Part shown: piece by piece, positions 7,663 to 15,967 of the stretch
Layout of the letters: each line of letters begins with the position of its first letter
Position numbering within the stretch: position 1 is the stretch's first letter
Assembly: GCA_937891125.1 (NCBI GenBank)
Contig: CALAEZ010000288.1
Location: forward strand, 1 to 33,803
Length of the DNA: 33,803 nucleotides
DNA from: an uncultured Treponema sp.
GTDB taxonomy: Bacteria > Spirochaetota > Spirochaetia > Treponematales > Treponemataceae
Direction: 5' to 3'
Position numbers and translations under genes: made by a program
The notes under the pieces: model-generated
The model's input: only the letters and a program-made list of their open reading frames with translations
Told to the model about the DNA's origin: nothing
The model's database searches: none

Positions 7663-7924
7663 TATGCATCGCAGAAAACACTTTTTCTGCCATCACGTTG
7701 ATTTCAACATGCATGTTTTCGCTAATTGCATTAAGAAGTGTACGCAATTTATCAATATCGATGTCGGCGCCTTCAAGACTCACCATCATCATCATAACAA
7801 AATTGCCAGAAAGAATTGTTTGTGTAATATCTGCAATATTGATCTTATGCTCTGCAAGGAGCGCGCTTACTTGCGCAATAATACCAACTTTGTCGCTTCC
7901 AACGACAGTAATAATCGCATTCAT
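7655..7924 (-). CDS. ACT-domain protein (UPF0237 type)
   Basis: An 89-aa protein that is essentially one ACT regulatory domain: it opens MNAIITVVGSDKVGIIAQV, with AEHKINIADITQTIL and GNFVMMMMVSL. Such stand-alone domains bind small ligands, often amino acids; the UPF0237 group has no settled role. The frame extends 14 codons further upstream, but ATG 7924 begins exactly where the family does. There is no SD, and the -10 box TACAAT ends 6 nt before the ATG, so the message is predicted to be leaderless. Its stop codon lies inside the terminal hairpin of repeat copy A. Confidence 0.88.
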   Translation of the reverse strand: MNAIITVVGSDKVGIIAQVSALLAEHKINIADITQTILSGNFVMMMMVSLEGADIDIDKLRTLLNAISENMHVEINVMAEKVFSAMHRI

Positions 7925-7930
7925 GCCGTC

Positions 7931-7959
7931 ATTGTAGCGAAAACAGCGAGCGCGGGCAA
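7931..7959 (-). promoter_or_regulatory. promoter of the ACT-domain gene, predicted leaderless
   Basis: TTGCCC (7959-7954), 17-nt spacer, TACAAT (7936-7931) on the minus strand. Only GACGGC separates the -10 box from the ATG at 7924, so transcription should start at or very near the A of ATG. Confidence 0.6.
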
Positions 7960-8056
7960 CAGTCAATCAGAACGAGACAAACTCGCACGAAGCCACCTAT
8001 GCTTTTCTGTTAATCCTCGCTTAATTTGTTTCCGATACTAGATAGGGGAGCAGATT

Positions 8057-8218
8057 ATGAAACATATGTCATTTGAATATAACGGCAAAACATATTCTCT
8101 TACTGGCTCTGTAATTACCGTTTTTAGAAGTGATGGTCTAAAGCTTGACCAGTGGTTTTATGCAGATTTTGACGCGGCTCGTCTGGCTTTTTTAGAAATT
8201 GAAGCTGCCGCAGCCTAG
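8057..8218 (+). CDS. small protein, 53 aa, unknown function
   Basis: Reads MKHMSFEYNGKTYSLTGSVI and goes on to DGLKLDQWFYADFDAARLAFLEIEAAAA. A very good SD (AGGGGAG) lies 8 nt before the ATG, and a possible -10 (GATACT, 8034-8039) just upstream. No signal peptide or membrane helix; it looks like a small soluble mixed alpha/beta protein. It runs divergently from the ACT-domain gene and convergently to the acyl-CoA ligase gene. I do not recognise it. Confidence 0.7.
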   Translation: MKHMSFEYNGKTYSLTGSVITVFRSDGLKLDQWFYADFDAARLAFLEIEAAAA

Positions 8219-8252
8219 CAAAGACACTGACTGCAGCAGTTTCATTTTATTG

Positions 8253-10160
8253 TTATTTAAACAGTGCTTTTATTTCCTTTGCGTAAATCTCGTTTATGCG
8301 GTAGCGCATGATTTCCTGTTTGGCAGAAAGCTCTACGCCAACTTCAAACGGCTTTTCAAGCAGTCCCACCTTGTTGATGCGCTCATACATCTTAAAGCCG
8401 TTCTTTGCGTTCACGCGCAGCCCCACTTCATTTTCAATCAGATGGTTGATTTCCGGCGTTTTCAGAAGTGCGCTGTAGCTCTTGTATTCAAGTCCGCTTT
8501 CTTTGGCAAACGATTCAATGTCTTCCTTGTTCGGCACGATAAGAGCCGCAAGATACCGCTGCTCGTTACCGACAACAACCGCCGTCTGAATAAAGCGCGA
8601 CTCCTGAATCTTCATTTCGATAGGAAGCGGCTCTACATTTTCGCCGCCAAGCTGCACAATCGTGTCTTTTGCGCGGCCGCAGAGCTGGATTTCGCCGTGG
8701 CGGGTCAGCTTTGCAAGATCGCCCGTGTTAAACCAGCCGTCTTCGTCAATGGCGGCAGCGGTAAGGTCGGGGCGTTTGTAGTAGCCTTTCATGACCGTGC
8801 CGCCCTTTACCTGCAGAATGCCTTTTTTGCCGCGTCCTAGGTCTTTTCCGGTGTTAATGTCTACAACGCGGGCACTTACGCCGCGCACGGGAGTGCCGAC
8901 AGTGCCGAAAATCGGCTTTTTAATCGGACGCACGCTGATAATCGGCGAGGTCTCGGTAAGACCATAGCCTTCTGAAAGCTTTAAGCCGATTGCCCAGAAG
9001 AATGCGTCTACTGCACGCGGAAGTGCACCGCCGCCGGGAACGCCAGAGCGGAAGGCTGTTCCGAGCATTGCACGGATTTTTCTGAAAATAAGCGCGCTTC
9101 CCAAAAGCTTTATCGGGTACAGCACCAGCCACGGAATGACAAAGCCCGGCCACTGCAGCCAGCGTTTATCAATGCCAAAGCGGGCGGTTTTATCGAACAG
9201 CACGCGGTCAATTTTTGAGTGAATAAGCGCAACCCGCGTAAAAAAGCGGAAGAGCGCGTAGACAGCACCGCCCGTCTTTCGCATCTGGCGGTAAATGCCG
9301 TCGTAGACAGCCTCAAACACACGCGGAACTGCCGGAAGCACCTGCGGATTTAAGGCTTTTAAATCTGCAAGCAGGACTGAGCCGATTGGCTTTGAATAGC
9401 AGATTGTTGCCGCCTGACTCATAACAACGTATTCAACGGCGCGCTGATATGCGTGCCAGACCGGCAGCACCATAATGCCGCGGTCGCCTGGATACAGGAA
9501 GATGCGCTCGTCAACCTCGTCAAGCTGCGTAATAAAGTTTCCGTTACTGAGCATGACGCCCTTTGGCTGACCGGTCGTGCCAGACGTAAAGATGATTGTT
9601 ACTAAGTCGTCCCAGTCGCCCTTGTCGATTTCTGCCTCGACCGCGCTGGGATGCTCTGCGTTCCATGCCTTACCAAGCTTTATAACGTCAGCAAATGATA
9701 AAAGCGCAAAGCCGGCTTCTTTTGCGCACGCTTCGTCCCTGTCGCCCGGCTCTTCAAACACAATCAGGCGTTCCACGCCAGGTAAATCTGCTTTTAGCGC
9801 GGCAATCTTTTTAATCTGCGCGCCGTTTTCTACGACAACAGTTTTACATTCTGCAAACGAAAGAATGTATGAAAGGTCGCCGGGAGTTGCGTCACAGCCG
9901 CGCGGAACGTCTACCGCACCGATTGCCATAATGCCCATGTCGGCATGTTCCCATTCCCAGCGGTTGTCGCTGATTAAACCAATGTGGTCGCCGCGCTGCA
10001 CGCCAAGCGACAACAGGCCGCCTGCAAAATCGCAGGCACTTGCATACGCATCTTTATATGAAATAGGGGTGAATTTTCCCTCGCTCTTATACATCTGATA
10101 GGCAACATCGGGATATTCCCGCGCCTGTTTTCTAAACATCTTGACGAGTGTCTTTTCCAT
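8253..10160 (-). CDS. long-chain fatty acid-CoA ligase (AMP-forming)
   Basis: Activates fatty acids to acyl-CoA via an acyl-adenylate. The 635-aa protein has the AMP-binding signature TIIFTSGTTGQPKGVML, the YGLTETSPI motif, the GWFNTGDLA motif and GRAKDTIVQLGGENVEP near the C-terminal domain. It resembles the FadD15-type bacterial family. A 12-codon upstream extension overlaps the promoter and was dropped; ATG 10160 begins MEKTLVKMFRKQA as in the family. There is no SD, and the -10 box ends 7 nt before ATG, predicting a leaderless mRNA. The TetR gene just upstream may regulate it. Confidence 0.93.
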   Translation of the reverse strand: MEKTLVKMFRKQAREYPDVAYQMYKSEGKFTPISYKDAYASACDFAGGLLSLGVQRGDHIGLISDNRWEWEHADMGIMAIGAVDVPRGCDATPGDLSYILSFAECKTVVVENGAQIKKIAALKADLPGVERLIVFEEPGDRDEACAKEAGFALLSFADVIKLGKAWNAEHPSAVEAEIDKGDWDDLVTIIFTSGTTGQPKGVMLSNGNFITQLDEVDERIFLYPGDRGIMVLPVWHAYQRAVEYVVMSQAATICYSKPIGSVLLADLKALNPQVLPAVPRVFEAVYDGIYRQMRKTGGAVYALFRFFTRVALIHSKIDRVLFDKTARFGIDKRWLQWPGFVIPWLVLYPIKLLGSALIFRKIRAMLGTAFRSGVPGGGALPRAVDAFFWAIGLKLSEGYGLTETSPIISVRPIKKPIFGTVGTPVRGVSARVVDINTGKDLGRGKKGILQVKGGTVMKGYYKRPDLTAAAIDEDGWFNTGDLAKLTRHGEIQLCGRAKDTIVQLGGENVEPLPIEMKIQESRFIQTAVVVGNEQRYLAALIVPNKEDIESFAKESGLEYKSYSALLKTPEINHLIENEVGLRVNAKNGFKMYERINKVGLLEKPFEVGVELSAKQEIMRYRINEIYAKEIKALFK

Positions 10161-10167
10161 AGCGTTC

Positions 10168-10196
10168 AGTATAACGGCGCATATTGAAAATTGCAA
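10168..10196 (-). promoter_or_regulatory. promoter of the acyl-CoA ligase gene, predicted leaderless
   Basis: TTGCAA (10196-10191), 17-nt spacer, TATACT (10173-10168) on the minus strand. The -35 box begins directly after the stop codon of the TetR gene, and the ATG lies 7 nt after the -10. Confidence 0.65.
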
Positions 10197-10868
10197 TTAT
10201 GAGGAAAGGAGGGCGACAAAGCGACTCACTAAGCGGTTAGCTTCCTGCACATGCACATCCTCAAACGGGAGCGCCCCAAAAAGAGAATCTACGCCCATTT
10301 CTGGATTTACGCGGATTTCTTCCTTGCGCCGCACAACGTGCATGTCAACGAGCTCACAGAGCATGCTTGCAAAAATAAGCGCATAATCCTTTAGCTCAAC
10401 AGGCTTTAACGAGCGAATTTTTTCTGCCTCAGAAAGTGACGACAGCACACTCTGGATTTGCACAGCAATCCGCGCGCGAAACTCGGTTACAATGTGCATA
10501 GCAGCAGAAGAAAAATATTTTTCGCTTTCGATAAAAGAATGGATTTGGAGGAGCGGATCTGACTCGTTTTTCTTAAACCACTGTTCAACCATGCTTTTCA
10601 GAACCACCTCTGCAGGCTGCTCAGCGGCAACGCGCGCCAAATCCTGTGGAACGAGCGACAGGTGCTGCAGATACAACTGGCAGTAGCGCAGGGTATCTGC
10701 AATTATCAGGTCGCGGCTGCTATAATGCGTGTAGATTGAATTCTTTTTTTTCCCTAGTCGCTCGGCAATATCGCCCACCGTTATTGACTCTGCATTTTTT
10801 GTAAACGCAGAGTCGAGAACCGCACGAATAACCTTTTCGCGAGTAATTCTTTCTGGTCGCACCATCAT
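10197..10868 (-). CDS. TetR/AcrR-family transcriptional regulator
   Basis: A 223-aa protein with an N-terminal TetR helix-turn-helix (about 10-55: ITVGDIAERLGKKKNSIYTHYSSRDLIIAD) and an all-helical C-terminal ligand domain of no obvious subgroup. The first ATG at 10868 overlaps the TGA of the IMP cyclohydrolase gene in an ATGA junction, so translation is probably coupled; a second ATG follows at 10865. The acyl-CoA ligase promoter starts immediately after its stop, making that gene a natural target, with an acyl-CoA or fatty acid ligand a guess. Confidence 0.88.
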   Translation of the reverse strand: MMVRPERITREKVIRAVLDSAFTKNAESITVGDIAERLGKKKNSIYTHYSSRDLIIADTLRYCQLYLQHLSLVPQDLARVAAEQPAEVVLKSMVEQWFKKNESDPLLQIHSFIESEKYFSSAAMHIVTEFRARIAVQIQSVLSSLSEAEKIRSLKPVELKDYALIFASMLCELVDMHVVRRKEEIRVNPEMGVDSLFGALPFEDVHVQEANRLVSRFVALLSS

Positions 10869-11578
10869 ACGTTTTTGTTTACAATGCGGTCTTCCCACGT
10901 ACCTGTTGCAATGTCAATAAACCGCACGAACAGCGACACTTTGTTGTCGTCATTCAAGCTGCTCCAGATGGTATTGGTAAGACTGTCAATGTCGCCAGAA
11001 ATGGTTACCAGCTCCGGTTCGCCTTCAAAGCTGGGGAGCGGAGAGCCGTCGCCCATGTAGGTGTGGATAAAGCGGCCTGCGCCTGCTGCTGGTGCGTTGT
11101 ACGCATACGTATAGCGGTTGCAGCTGTCGGGGCAGCCGTTATCACTTTTTAGGATGGAAAGCGCAAAATTGTAGCTACCGTTTTCAACATGCATGACGCC
11201 AGAAATGCGTGGCGTGTAATTGGGAGCGTCAGGCTCAAATTCGCGTGAACGCAGGCTCTGCTCAAATGTAAGCTGCTTGTCGAGGCCGTCGTAGATGGTG
11301 TCCGTCTGGTCGCCGTTTGTCACAATTGTCTTGTTACCAAGAACGCGAACTGGTGCATAAATAATGAGGCTTGGATCGCTCAATTTTGCGGGGTCAAACG
11401 CCTGTGTGCGAATACCGTTGCCATCTTTTACAAACACGCGGTTGCGGCTGTTTTCGCTGCGTCCCATAATAAAATATGCGGCGACCGCTTTTTTTCCGTC
11501 AGCAGTGCGACCAAGAATAATGCCGCGTCCTGGATAGGTAGTTGCAGAAAGTGCCGTCTCAAGTGATTTTACTGTCAT
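10865..11578 (-). CDS. purO: IMP cyclohydrolase, PurO type
   Basis: A 237-aa protein of the PurO/IMP_cyclohyd family, which closes FAICAR to IMP in the last step of purine synthesis; it was first known from archaea and is also found in some bacteria. Family features are YPGRGIILGRTADGKKAVAAYF followed by MGRSENSRNRVF near the N-terminus. A conserved NYTPRISGV segment and YNAPAAGAGRFIHTYMGDG come later. The start at 11578 has GGGAG 9 nt upstream. It heads an operon with a TetR regulator. No other purine genes are in the window, so the physiological role cannot be judged here. Confidence 0.85.
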   Translation of the reverse strand: MTVKSLETALSATTYPGRGIILGRTADGKKAVAAYFIMGRSENSRNRVFVKDGNGIRTQAFDPAKLSDPSLIIYAPVRVLGNKTIVTNGDQTDTIYDGLDKQLTFEQSLRSREFEPDAPNYTPRISGVMHVENGSYNFALSILKSDNGCPDSCNRYTYAYNAPAAGAGRFIHTYMGDGSPLPSFEGEPELVTISGDIDSLTNTIWSSLNDDNKVSLFVRFIDIATGTWEDRIVNKNV

Positions 11579-11617
11579 GGTGATGCTCCCATTGCTTAGA
11601 AAGATTTGCGTGCTCCT

Positions 11618-11646
11618 ATTATCGCAATTTTAGGCGGCTCTGTAAA
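11618..11646 (-). promoter_or_regulatory. promoter of the purO-like/TetR operon
   Basis: TTTACA (11646-11641), 17-nt spacer, GATAAT (11623-11618) on the minus strand, 39 nt before the ATG, leaving an ordinary leader with an SD. Confidence 0.6.
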
Positions 11647-11711
11647 TGCACGGAAAACGCCCGTCTGCTGTAAGATTGCGCGCTGCTCCTGTCGCACATT
11701 TTACTGCAGCA

Positions 11712-11720
11712 TGCTATAAT
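11712..11720 (+). promoter_or_regulatory. extended -10 promoter of the FAD oxidoreductase gene, predicted leaderless
   Basis: TGC-TATAAT is a perfect extended -10 and ends 7 nt before the ATG at 11728. The -35 region is poor, as is common with extended -10 promoters. No SD fits in the remaining CCTGCCG. Confidence 0.6.
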
Positions 11721-11727
11721 CCTGCCG

Positions 11728-13398
11728 ATGACTACAGATGTGACCATTGTTGTTCGGCCAGAAGAAGAACATGACAATTCGGTAATTACCGGAAAAATTA
11801 CGAAAGAGCTTAAAGAGCGGCGGATTCCTTTTAATAAAAGTGAGCTGACGACCGTTTTTGTAAAAAAATCGATAGATGCCCGGCGAGGACAGGTAAAAAT
11901 CAACCTGCGCTACAAGGTCTATATTGGCGAAAAGCCCGACGATTCGACTACCGCGCTTCCTGTCTGGAAGCAGGCAGACGAACGGCACACGGTTGCCATT
12001 ATTGGCGCTGGCCCTGCTGGGCTTTTTGGCGCACTTCGCCTGCTTGAAGACGGCATAAAGCCCGTCATTATTGAGCGCGGTTCGGTCACCAGCCAGCGAA
12101 AGCGTGACATTGCTGCTATCAGCACGCGCGGCATTGTTGACGAAAACTCAAACTATTGCTTTGGCGAAGGCGGCGCTGGCACCTTTAGCGACGGAAAGCT
12201 CTATACGCGTAGCAACAAGCGCGGAAACATTGCCCGCATTTTGCAGATTTTTGCCGCTTTTGGCGCCGACCGGGCGATTCTTACTGACGCACACCCGCAC
12301 ATCGGCACCGACCGCCTGCCTGCTATCATCAATGCGATGCGTGAAAAGATTCTTTCGCTCGGCGGTGAGTTTTTGTTTGACAGCCGCTGCATTGGCTTTA
12401 CGACCGCGCCTGGAGCGCCCACTGTTGCCGCGCAGACAGCGCCACTAGCTGCCGACCGCTATCCGCTTGTCACTGGCGTCACGGTCTGCAACACAAAAAC
12501 AGGCGCTACACGCGAAATACACGCCGACGCCGTGCTTTTAGCAACCGGTCATTCCTCTAACGACATCTACGAGCTTATGGCTCGCATTGCGCCTGATGCA
12601 CTCAGTGAAAAAATATTTGCGGTCGGCGTGCGCATAGAACACCCGCGCTCGCTCATCGACAGCATACAGTTCCACGGTAAGCAAATGGAGCAGGCGGCAG
12701 AATATCGGCTCACCGCGCAGGAAGACGGTCGCGGCGTGTACAGCTTCTGTATGTGCCCCGGCGGCTTTGTCGTACCGTCAAGCACCGCACCCGATCAAAT
12801 CGTCATAAACGGCATGTCGAGCGCTGCCCGCAACAGCCGCTGGAGCAACAGCGCCATTGTTGTAGAAACGCGCCCCGCAGACATTCCTGCGCCTTTTCAG
12901 GAGCAGGCAAAAAAAGCCGGCTGCCCGGCGCTGGCAGGCTTATACTGGAGAAGCTGGCTTGAAGCAGAAACCTTTGCGCACGGCGACGGACAAAAAGCGC
13001 CTGCACAGCGCCTGACGGACTTTCTTGCCGGAAGACCGTCGCAGGATTTGCCACGCACCAGCTACACGCCGGGCGTTGTCGCAAGCCGCCTTGACCAGTG
13101 GCTGCCGCACCAAATTGTAAGCCGCCTGCAGGCTGCGTTCCGCGACTACGACAAAAACATGCACGGCTTTATAAGCGATGACGCGCTCTTAATTGCAAGC
13201 GAAACGCGCACCAGCACGCCGGTCCGCATTACACGCGACAGCGACAGCATGGAATGTATTGCGCTCAGGCGGCTGTACCCGGCAGGCGAAGGCAGTGGCT
13301 ATTCTGGCGGCATTGTTTCGTCAGCAATGGACGGCGAGCGCGCCTGTAACGCAATTGCACACATGCTTTTATCTGCCAACAGCACAGGAGGAAACTAA
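11728..13398 (+). CDS. FAD-dependent oxidoreductase (COG2509-like dehydrogenase)
   Basis: A 556-aa flavoprotein. An N-terminal about 85-residue domain of this family precedes the FAD-binding Rossmann motif VAIIGAGPAGLFGALRLLE (GxGxxG). Next come NSNYCFGEGGAGTFSDGKLYTR, the ATGHSSNDIYELM second dinucleotide-proximal motif, and a C-terminal region with YPAGEGSGYSGGIVSSAMDG. Reaction and substrate are unknown for this family. It starts at ATG 11728 with no SD (leaderless prediction). Its TAA overlaps the ATG of the threonine aldolase gene (TAATG), so the two are coupled. Confidence 0.9.
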   Translation: MTTDVTIVVRPEEEHDNSVITGKITKELKERRIPFNKSELTTVFVKKSIDARRGQVKINLRYKVYIGEKPDDSTTALPVWKQADERHTVAIIGAGPAGLFGALRLLEDGIKPVIIERGSVTSQRKRDIAAISTRGIVDENSNYCFGEGGAGTFSDGKLYTRSNKRGNIARILQIFAAFGADRAILTDAHPHIGTDRLPAIINAMREKILSLGGEFLFDSRCIGFTTAPGAPTVAAQTAPLAADRYPLVTGVTVCNTKTGATREIHADAVLLATGHSSNDIYELMARIAPDALSEKIFAVGVRIEHPRSLIDSIQFHGKQMEQAAEYRLTAQEDGRGVYSFCMCPGGFVVPSSTAPDQIVINGMSSAARNSRWSNSAIVVETRPADIPAPFQEQAKKAGCPALAGLYWRSWLEAETFAHGDGQKAPAQRLTDFLAGRPSQDLPRTSYTPGVVASRLDQWLPHQIVSRLQAAFRDYDKNMHGFISDDALLIASETRTSTPVRITRDSDSMECIALRRLYPAGEGSGYSGGIVSSAMDGERACNAIAHMLLSANSTGGN

Positions 13399-14450
13399 TG
13401 CTTTCTTTTGAAAGTGACTACATTGAAGGCGCACACCCGCGCATTTTAGAACGACTTGCCGAAACGAATTTAGAGCAGCTTTCAGGCTATGGCGCCGACT
13501 GCTACAGCGCGCGCGCCAAAGAAAAAATTGCCGTCGCCTGCGATTTTCCGCTGTATAACGCAAAAACAGGCGAGGGCAGTCTGCAAATCTCTTTTTTAAC
13601 GGGCGGCACGCAGACAAATCAGATTATCATCGACACCATGCTGCGACCATACGAAGGCGTTGTTGCCGCGGCGACCGGGCATGTCAGCGTACACGAAGCA
13701 GGCGCTATCGAGTTTACCGGGCACAAGGTGCTTTCGCTTCCAGCACACGTCGGCAAAATGAGCGCGTTTGAGCTGAATGCGTACATCAGCGACTTTTATG
13801 CTGACGGCAACCACGAGCACATGGTCTTTCCCGGTCTTGTCTACATCTCGCACCCGACTGAATACGGCACGCTCTACACCAAAGAAGAGCTGACCGCGTT
13901 AAGCAAAGTCTGCCACCAGCACAAGCTGCCGCTGTTTATGGACGGCGCGCGCCTCGGCTACGGCTTAGAAAGCCATGACAGCGACGTCACGCTGCACGAC
14001 GTTGCCGAATTATGCGACGTTTTTTACATTGGCGGCACGAAGGTCGGCGCACTCTGTGGCGAAGCGGTTGTGTTTACCCGACAGAATATGCCTGCGCATT
14101 TTGACAACCTGATTAAAAAGCACGGCGCGCTGTTGGCAAAGGGACGCCTGCTCGGCATTCAGTTTGATACGCTGTTTACCGACAACCTCTATTTTGAGAT
14201 AAGCCGCAATGCAATTGAGCGCGCCGAGGAGCTAAAGGCAGCATTTAAGAGCAAGGGCTACCGCTTTTATTTAGATTCACCGACAAATCAGCAGTTTGTT
14301 ATTTTGGAAAATCATCGGCTTGAAGCGCTTAAGCGGCAGGTGAGCTTTAGCTTTTGGGAAAAGTATGATGACACACACACGGTTGTCCGCTTTGCCACCA
14401 GCTGGGCGACAACCAAAGAAAAGGTAGCCGAACTTATTGCGCTTCTGTAA
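13398..14450 (+). CDS. low-specificity threonine aldolase / beta-eliminating lyase family
   Basis: A 350-aa PLP enzyme of fold type I that cleaves L-threonine or allo-threonine to glycine and acetaldehyde. It begins MLSFESDYIEGAHPRIL, has HVSVHEAGAIEFTGHKV, the PLP aspartate region LPLFMDGARLGYGL, and the Schiff-base lysine in YIGGTKVGALCGEA. Length is normal. AGGAGG inside the end of the previous gene, with a TAATG overlap, sets the start. It sits between the flavoprotein and a MATE exporter; whether they share a pathway is unknown. Confidence 0.9.
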   Translation: MLSFESDYIEGAHPRILERLAETNLEQLSGYGADCYSARAKEKIAVACDFPLYNAKTGEGSLQISFLTGGTQTNQIIIDTMLRPYEGVVAAATGHVSVHEAGAIEFTGHKVLSLPAHVGKMSAFELNAYISDFYADGNHEHMVFPGLVYISHPTEYGTLYTKEELTALSKVCHQHKLPLFMDGARLGYGLESHDSDVTLHDVAELCDVFYIGGTKVGALCGEAVVFTRQNMPAHFDNLIKKHGALLAKGRLLGIQFDTLFTDNLYFEISRNAIERAEELKAAFKSKGYRFYLDSPTNQQFVILENHRLEALKRQVSFSFWEKYDDTHTVVRFATSWATTKEKVAELIALL

Positions 14451-14472
14451 GCTCCTGCAGGCTTCTGTAAGC
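14441..14472 (+). repeat. short direct repeat of a gene's 3' end
   Basis: GCTTCTGTAAGC occurs at 14441-14452, containing the last codons and stop of the threonine aldolase gene, and again at 14461-14472. The period is 20 bp. It looks like a small local duplication. Confidence 0.6.
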
Positions 14473-14498
14473 AAACTGGATTAACCACAGGAGATTCT

Positions 14499-15833
14499 AT
14501 GCCAAAAAATCTGACACAAGGAAGCGTTTTTAAGACGATTATCGTTTTTTCACTTCCGTATTTGCTTTCATATTTCCTCCAGACGCTGTACGGCATGGCG
14601 GATTTGTTTATTGCCGGGCAGTTCAATGGCGCTGCGGTCATCTCCGCCGTTTCTATCGGTAGTCAGATTATGCACATGCTCACGGTGATTCTGGTGGGAC
14701 TGGCAATGGGAACAACCGTGCTTATAAGCCGCGCTGTTGGAGCGAGCGACAGCGCACGCGCAAAAAAGGCGATTGGAAACAGTGCGCTACTCTTTCTGGG
14801 CACCTCGGTTGCGGCAACCGTACTGCTTCTGGCGCTGTGCCCGTTCATTGTGCGCATTATGCAAACGCCGCTAGAATCTGTTGTTGAAACACAGCGCTAC
14901 CTGTTCATCTGCTTTGCAGGCATTCCGTTTATCACTGCCTACAACATTTTTGCAAGCGTCTACCGCGGCTTAGGCGATTCAAAAAGCCCGATGTACTTTG
15001 TCGCCGTTGCCTGCGTGCTGAATATCGTGCTTGACTACGCTTTTATCGGCGGACTAGGCATGCAGGCGACCGGCGCGGCACTAGCAACCGTGCTTTCTCA
15101 AGGCTTTAGTGCACTTGTGTCGTTCATTGCCTGGCGGCGTGGAAAGCAGTCGCTGCGCCTTAGCCGCTCAGACTTTTGTCCTGAAAAGGAAACGTTTTCT
15201 AGCCTTTTAAAAATTGGCGTTCCTGTCGCCTGCCAGGACGGCTTTATACAGGTTTCATTCCTGCTTATCACCGTCATTGCAAACAGACGCGGTGTTGCGG
15301 TTGCCGCCGCGGTCGGCATTGTCGAAAAAATCATCAGCTTTTTGTTTCTGGTGCCGTCAAGTATGCTTTCGAGCATTTCTGCAATTGCAGCGCAAAACAT
15401 GGGAGCTGGCGAGCACAGGCGCGCACGGCAAACGCTTTTTTACGGAGCCGGCATGGCAGTAGCCATTGGCTGCGTATTTGCGCTCATCTTTCAGTGGCTT
15501 TCAGAGCCGGTGCTGCGCCTGTTTACAAACGAAACTGCTGTTATCACGCTGGGCACGCAGTATCTTACATCCTACGTGTTTGACTGCGTTGCTGCTGCCG
15601 TCCATTTTTCGTTCAGCGGCTTTTTCTGCGCCTACGGTTTTTCTGTCGTGTCGTTTATACACAATGTGTGCTCAATCGTGCTGGTACGTGTTCCGGGAGC
15701 CTGGCTTGCGTCAAAACTCTATCCTGAAACACTTTACCCGATGGGCTGGGCAGCACCTGCCGGCAGCGCACTTTCTGCACTCATCTGCATTGCCGCCTAC
15801 CTGCTGTTGCGAAAGCGCGGCAGGCTTGGGTAA
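14499..15833 (+). CDS. MATE-family efflux transporter (second copy type)
   Basis: A 444-aa, 12-helix inner-membrane antiporter. Typical features are LPYLLSYFLQTLYGMADLF at the start, GLAMGTTVLISRAVGA, the RGLGDSKSPMYFV motif and a second half from LLKIGVPVACQDGF. It differs clearly from the MATE protein at 3331-4776 and is closer to the DinF/NorM-like proteins common in Firmicutes and spirochaetes. An SD (AGGAG) lies 6 nt before ATG 14499, 48 nt after the aldolase gene, suggesting the same operon. Confidence 0.9.
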   Translation: MPKNLTQGSVFKTIIVFSLPYLLSYFLQTLYGMADLFIAGQFNGAAVISAVSIGSQIMHMLTVILVGLAMGTTVLISRAVGASDSARAKKAIGNSALLFLGTSVAATVLLLALCPFIVRIMQTPLESVVETQRYLFICFAGIPFITAYNIFASVYRGLGDSKSPMYFVAVACVLNIVLDYAFIGGLGMQATGAALATVLSQGFSALVSFIAWRRGKQSLRLSRSDFCPEKETFSSLLKIGVPVACQDGFIQVSFLLITVIANRRGVAVAAAVGIVEKIISFLFLVPSSMLSSISAIAAQNMGAGEHRRARQTLFYGAGMAVAIGCVFALIFQWLSEPVLRLFTNETAVITLGTQYLTSYVFDCVAAAVHFSFSGFFCAYGFSVVSFIHNVCSIVLVRVPGAWLASKLYPETLYPMGWAAPAGSALSALICIAAYLLLRKRGRLG

Positions 15834-15852
15834 ATATGTCGGAACACTTTTT

Positions 15853-15881
15853 TTGCCTCCGCGGTTTTTTCGTGCTATCAT
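15853..15881 (+). promoter_or_regulatory. promoter of the glycerol kinase gene
   Basis: TTGCCT (15853-15858), 17-nt spacer, TATCAT (15876-15881) with an extended -10 TG at 15873-15874. It leaves a leader of about 80 nt before ATG 15968. A second possible -10, TACAAT at 15932-15937, lacks a -35. Confidence 0.5.
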
Positions 15882-15967
15882 AACAGCAAAGGCATTGTAG
15901 ACGAATATCGCCGCCCCAAAATGGCGCACGATACAATAAAATCGGTATTTGGAGCTGACAGACACCC

